Positions 6,529 to 6,539 of a stretch of 6,539 bases of DNA are shown piece by piece. How positions within the stretch are numbered: the first letter of the stretch is position 1; each line of letters starts with the position of its first letter. This DNA is from Saprospiraceae bacterium (GTDB lineage: Bacteria > Bacteroidota > Bacteroidia > Chitinophagales > Saprospiraceae), in contig JADZFI010000081.1 in NCBI GenBank assembly GCA_020850025.1, positions 1 to 6,539 of the forward strand, in the 5' to 3' direction. Under the pieces are notes generated by a model, which saw only the letters and a program-made list of their open reading frames with translations, did not search any database and was not told where the DNA came from. The translations under genes and the position numbers were made by a program.

Positions 6529-6539
6529 CAAAAGAAAAA

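Larger units (their letters stand above)
6097..6539. other. 443-bp region without a credible gene, rich in repeats
   Basis: After the GyrI-like stop codon no reading frame looks like a protein. From left to right there is a degenerate TGGA repeat, a loosely repetitive stretch, a GC hairpin cluster and a perfect inverted repeat at the right end. In the loose stretch, CTTGTAA...TTCAGTCC recurs imperfectly at 6223-6245 and 6263-6286, a period of about 40 bp. An open frame of 83 codons on the minus strand (6280-6531) reads straight through the hairpins and inverted repeat and is judged spurious. Confidence 0.6.

Noticed and set aside
6280..6531. 83-codon open frame on the minus strand at the right edge
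   Set aside because: It is encoded by the hairpin cluster and the inverted repeat and shows no protein-like pattern; best read as non-coding repeat sequence.
1..6539. CRISPR array, tRNA, rRNA, insertion sequence or defence system
   Set aside because: No regularly spaced direct repeats with unique spacers, no cloverleaf or rRNA-like sequence, and no transposase, nuclease or toxin-like protein was found on either strand.

Overview
The window looks like a piece of a Bacteroidota chromosome, perhaps from the Saprospiria. Three things point there: an outer-membrane receptor of the Bacteroidota carboxypeptidase-like/plug/barrel type, a very large secreted protein ending in a type IX secretion (T9SS) sorting domain, and a promoter matching the Bacteroidota -33/-7 pattern (TTTG, 18 nt, TAnnTTTG). 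A-rich rather than Shine-Dalgarno-like leader sequence fits too. The finer placement is inference from memory of related proteins and repeats.

Layout. Positions 1-1292 (minus strand) hold the first 430 codons of a TonB-dependent-receptor-like outer-membrane protein whose C-terminal barrel runs off the left edge. Positions 1293-1591 are an intergenic spacer full of palindromes and a short direct repeat. Positions 1592-5599 (minus strand) encode a complete 1335-residue T9SS-exported protein: signal peptide, helical N-terminal leader region, about ten Asp-box (BNR/VPS10-like) beta-propeller motifs, a PKD-like domain, a LamG/concanavalin-like domain, an unassigned region, and a C-terminal sorting domain. 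Only 23 bases away and divergent, positions 5623-6096 (plus strand) encode a 157-residue stand-alone GyrI-like effector-binding protein. Positions 6097-6539 have no credible gene. They hold degenerate TGGA-type repeats, a cluster of GC hairpins, and a perfect 16-bp-arm inverted repeat at the right edge.

How the parts relate. The receptor and the secreted giant both act at the cell envelope, but a 299-bp gap with hairpins separates them, so I do not call an operon. The strongest regulatory observation is a good Bacteroidota promoter for the giant gene. It lies across the start of the divergent GyrI-like gene and ends only 5 nt before the giant's ATG, which predicts a leaderless or nearly leaderless mRNA. 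I see no tRNA, rRNA, CRISPR array, transposase or defence system. The protein-coding content belongs to known families, and the less explained material is in the intergenic repeats.
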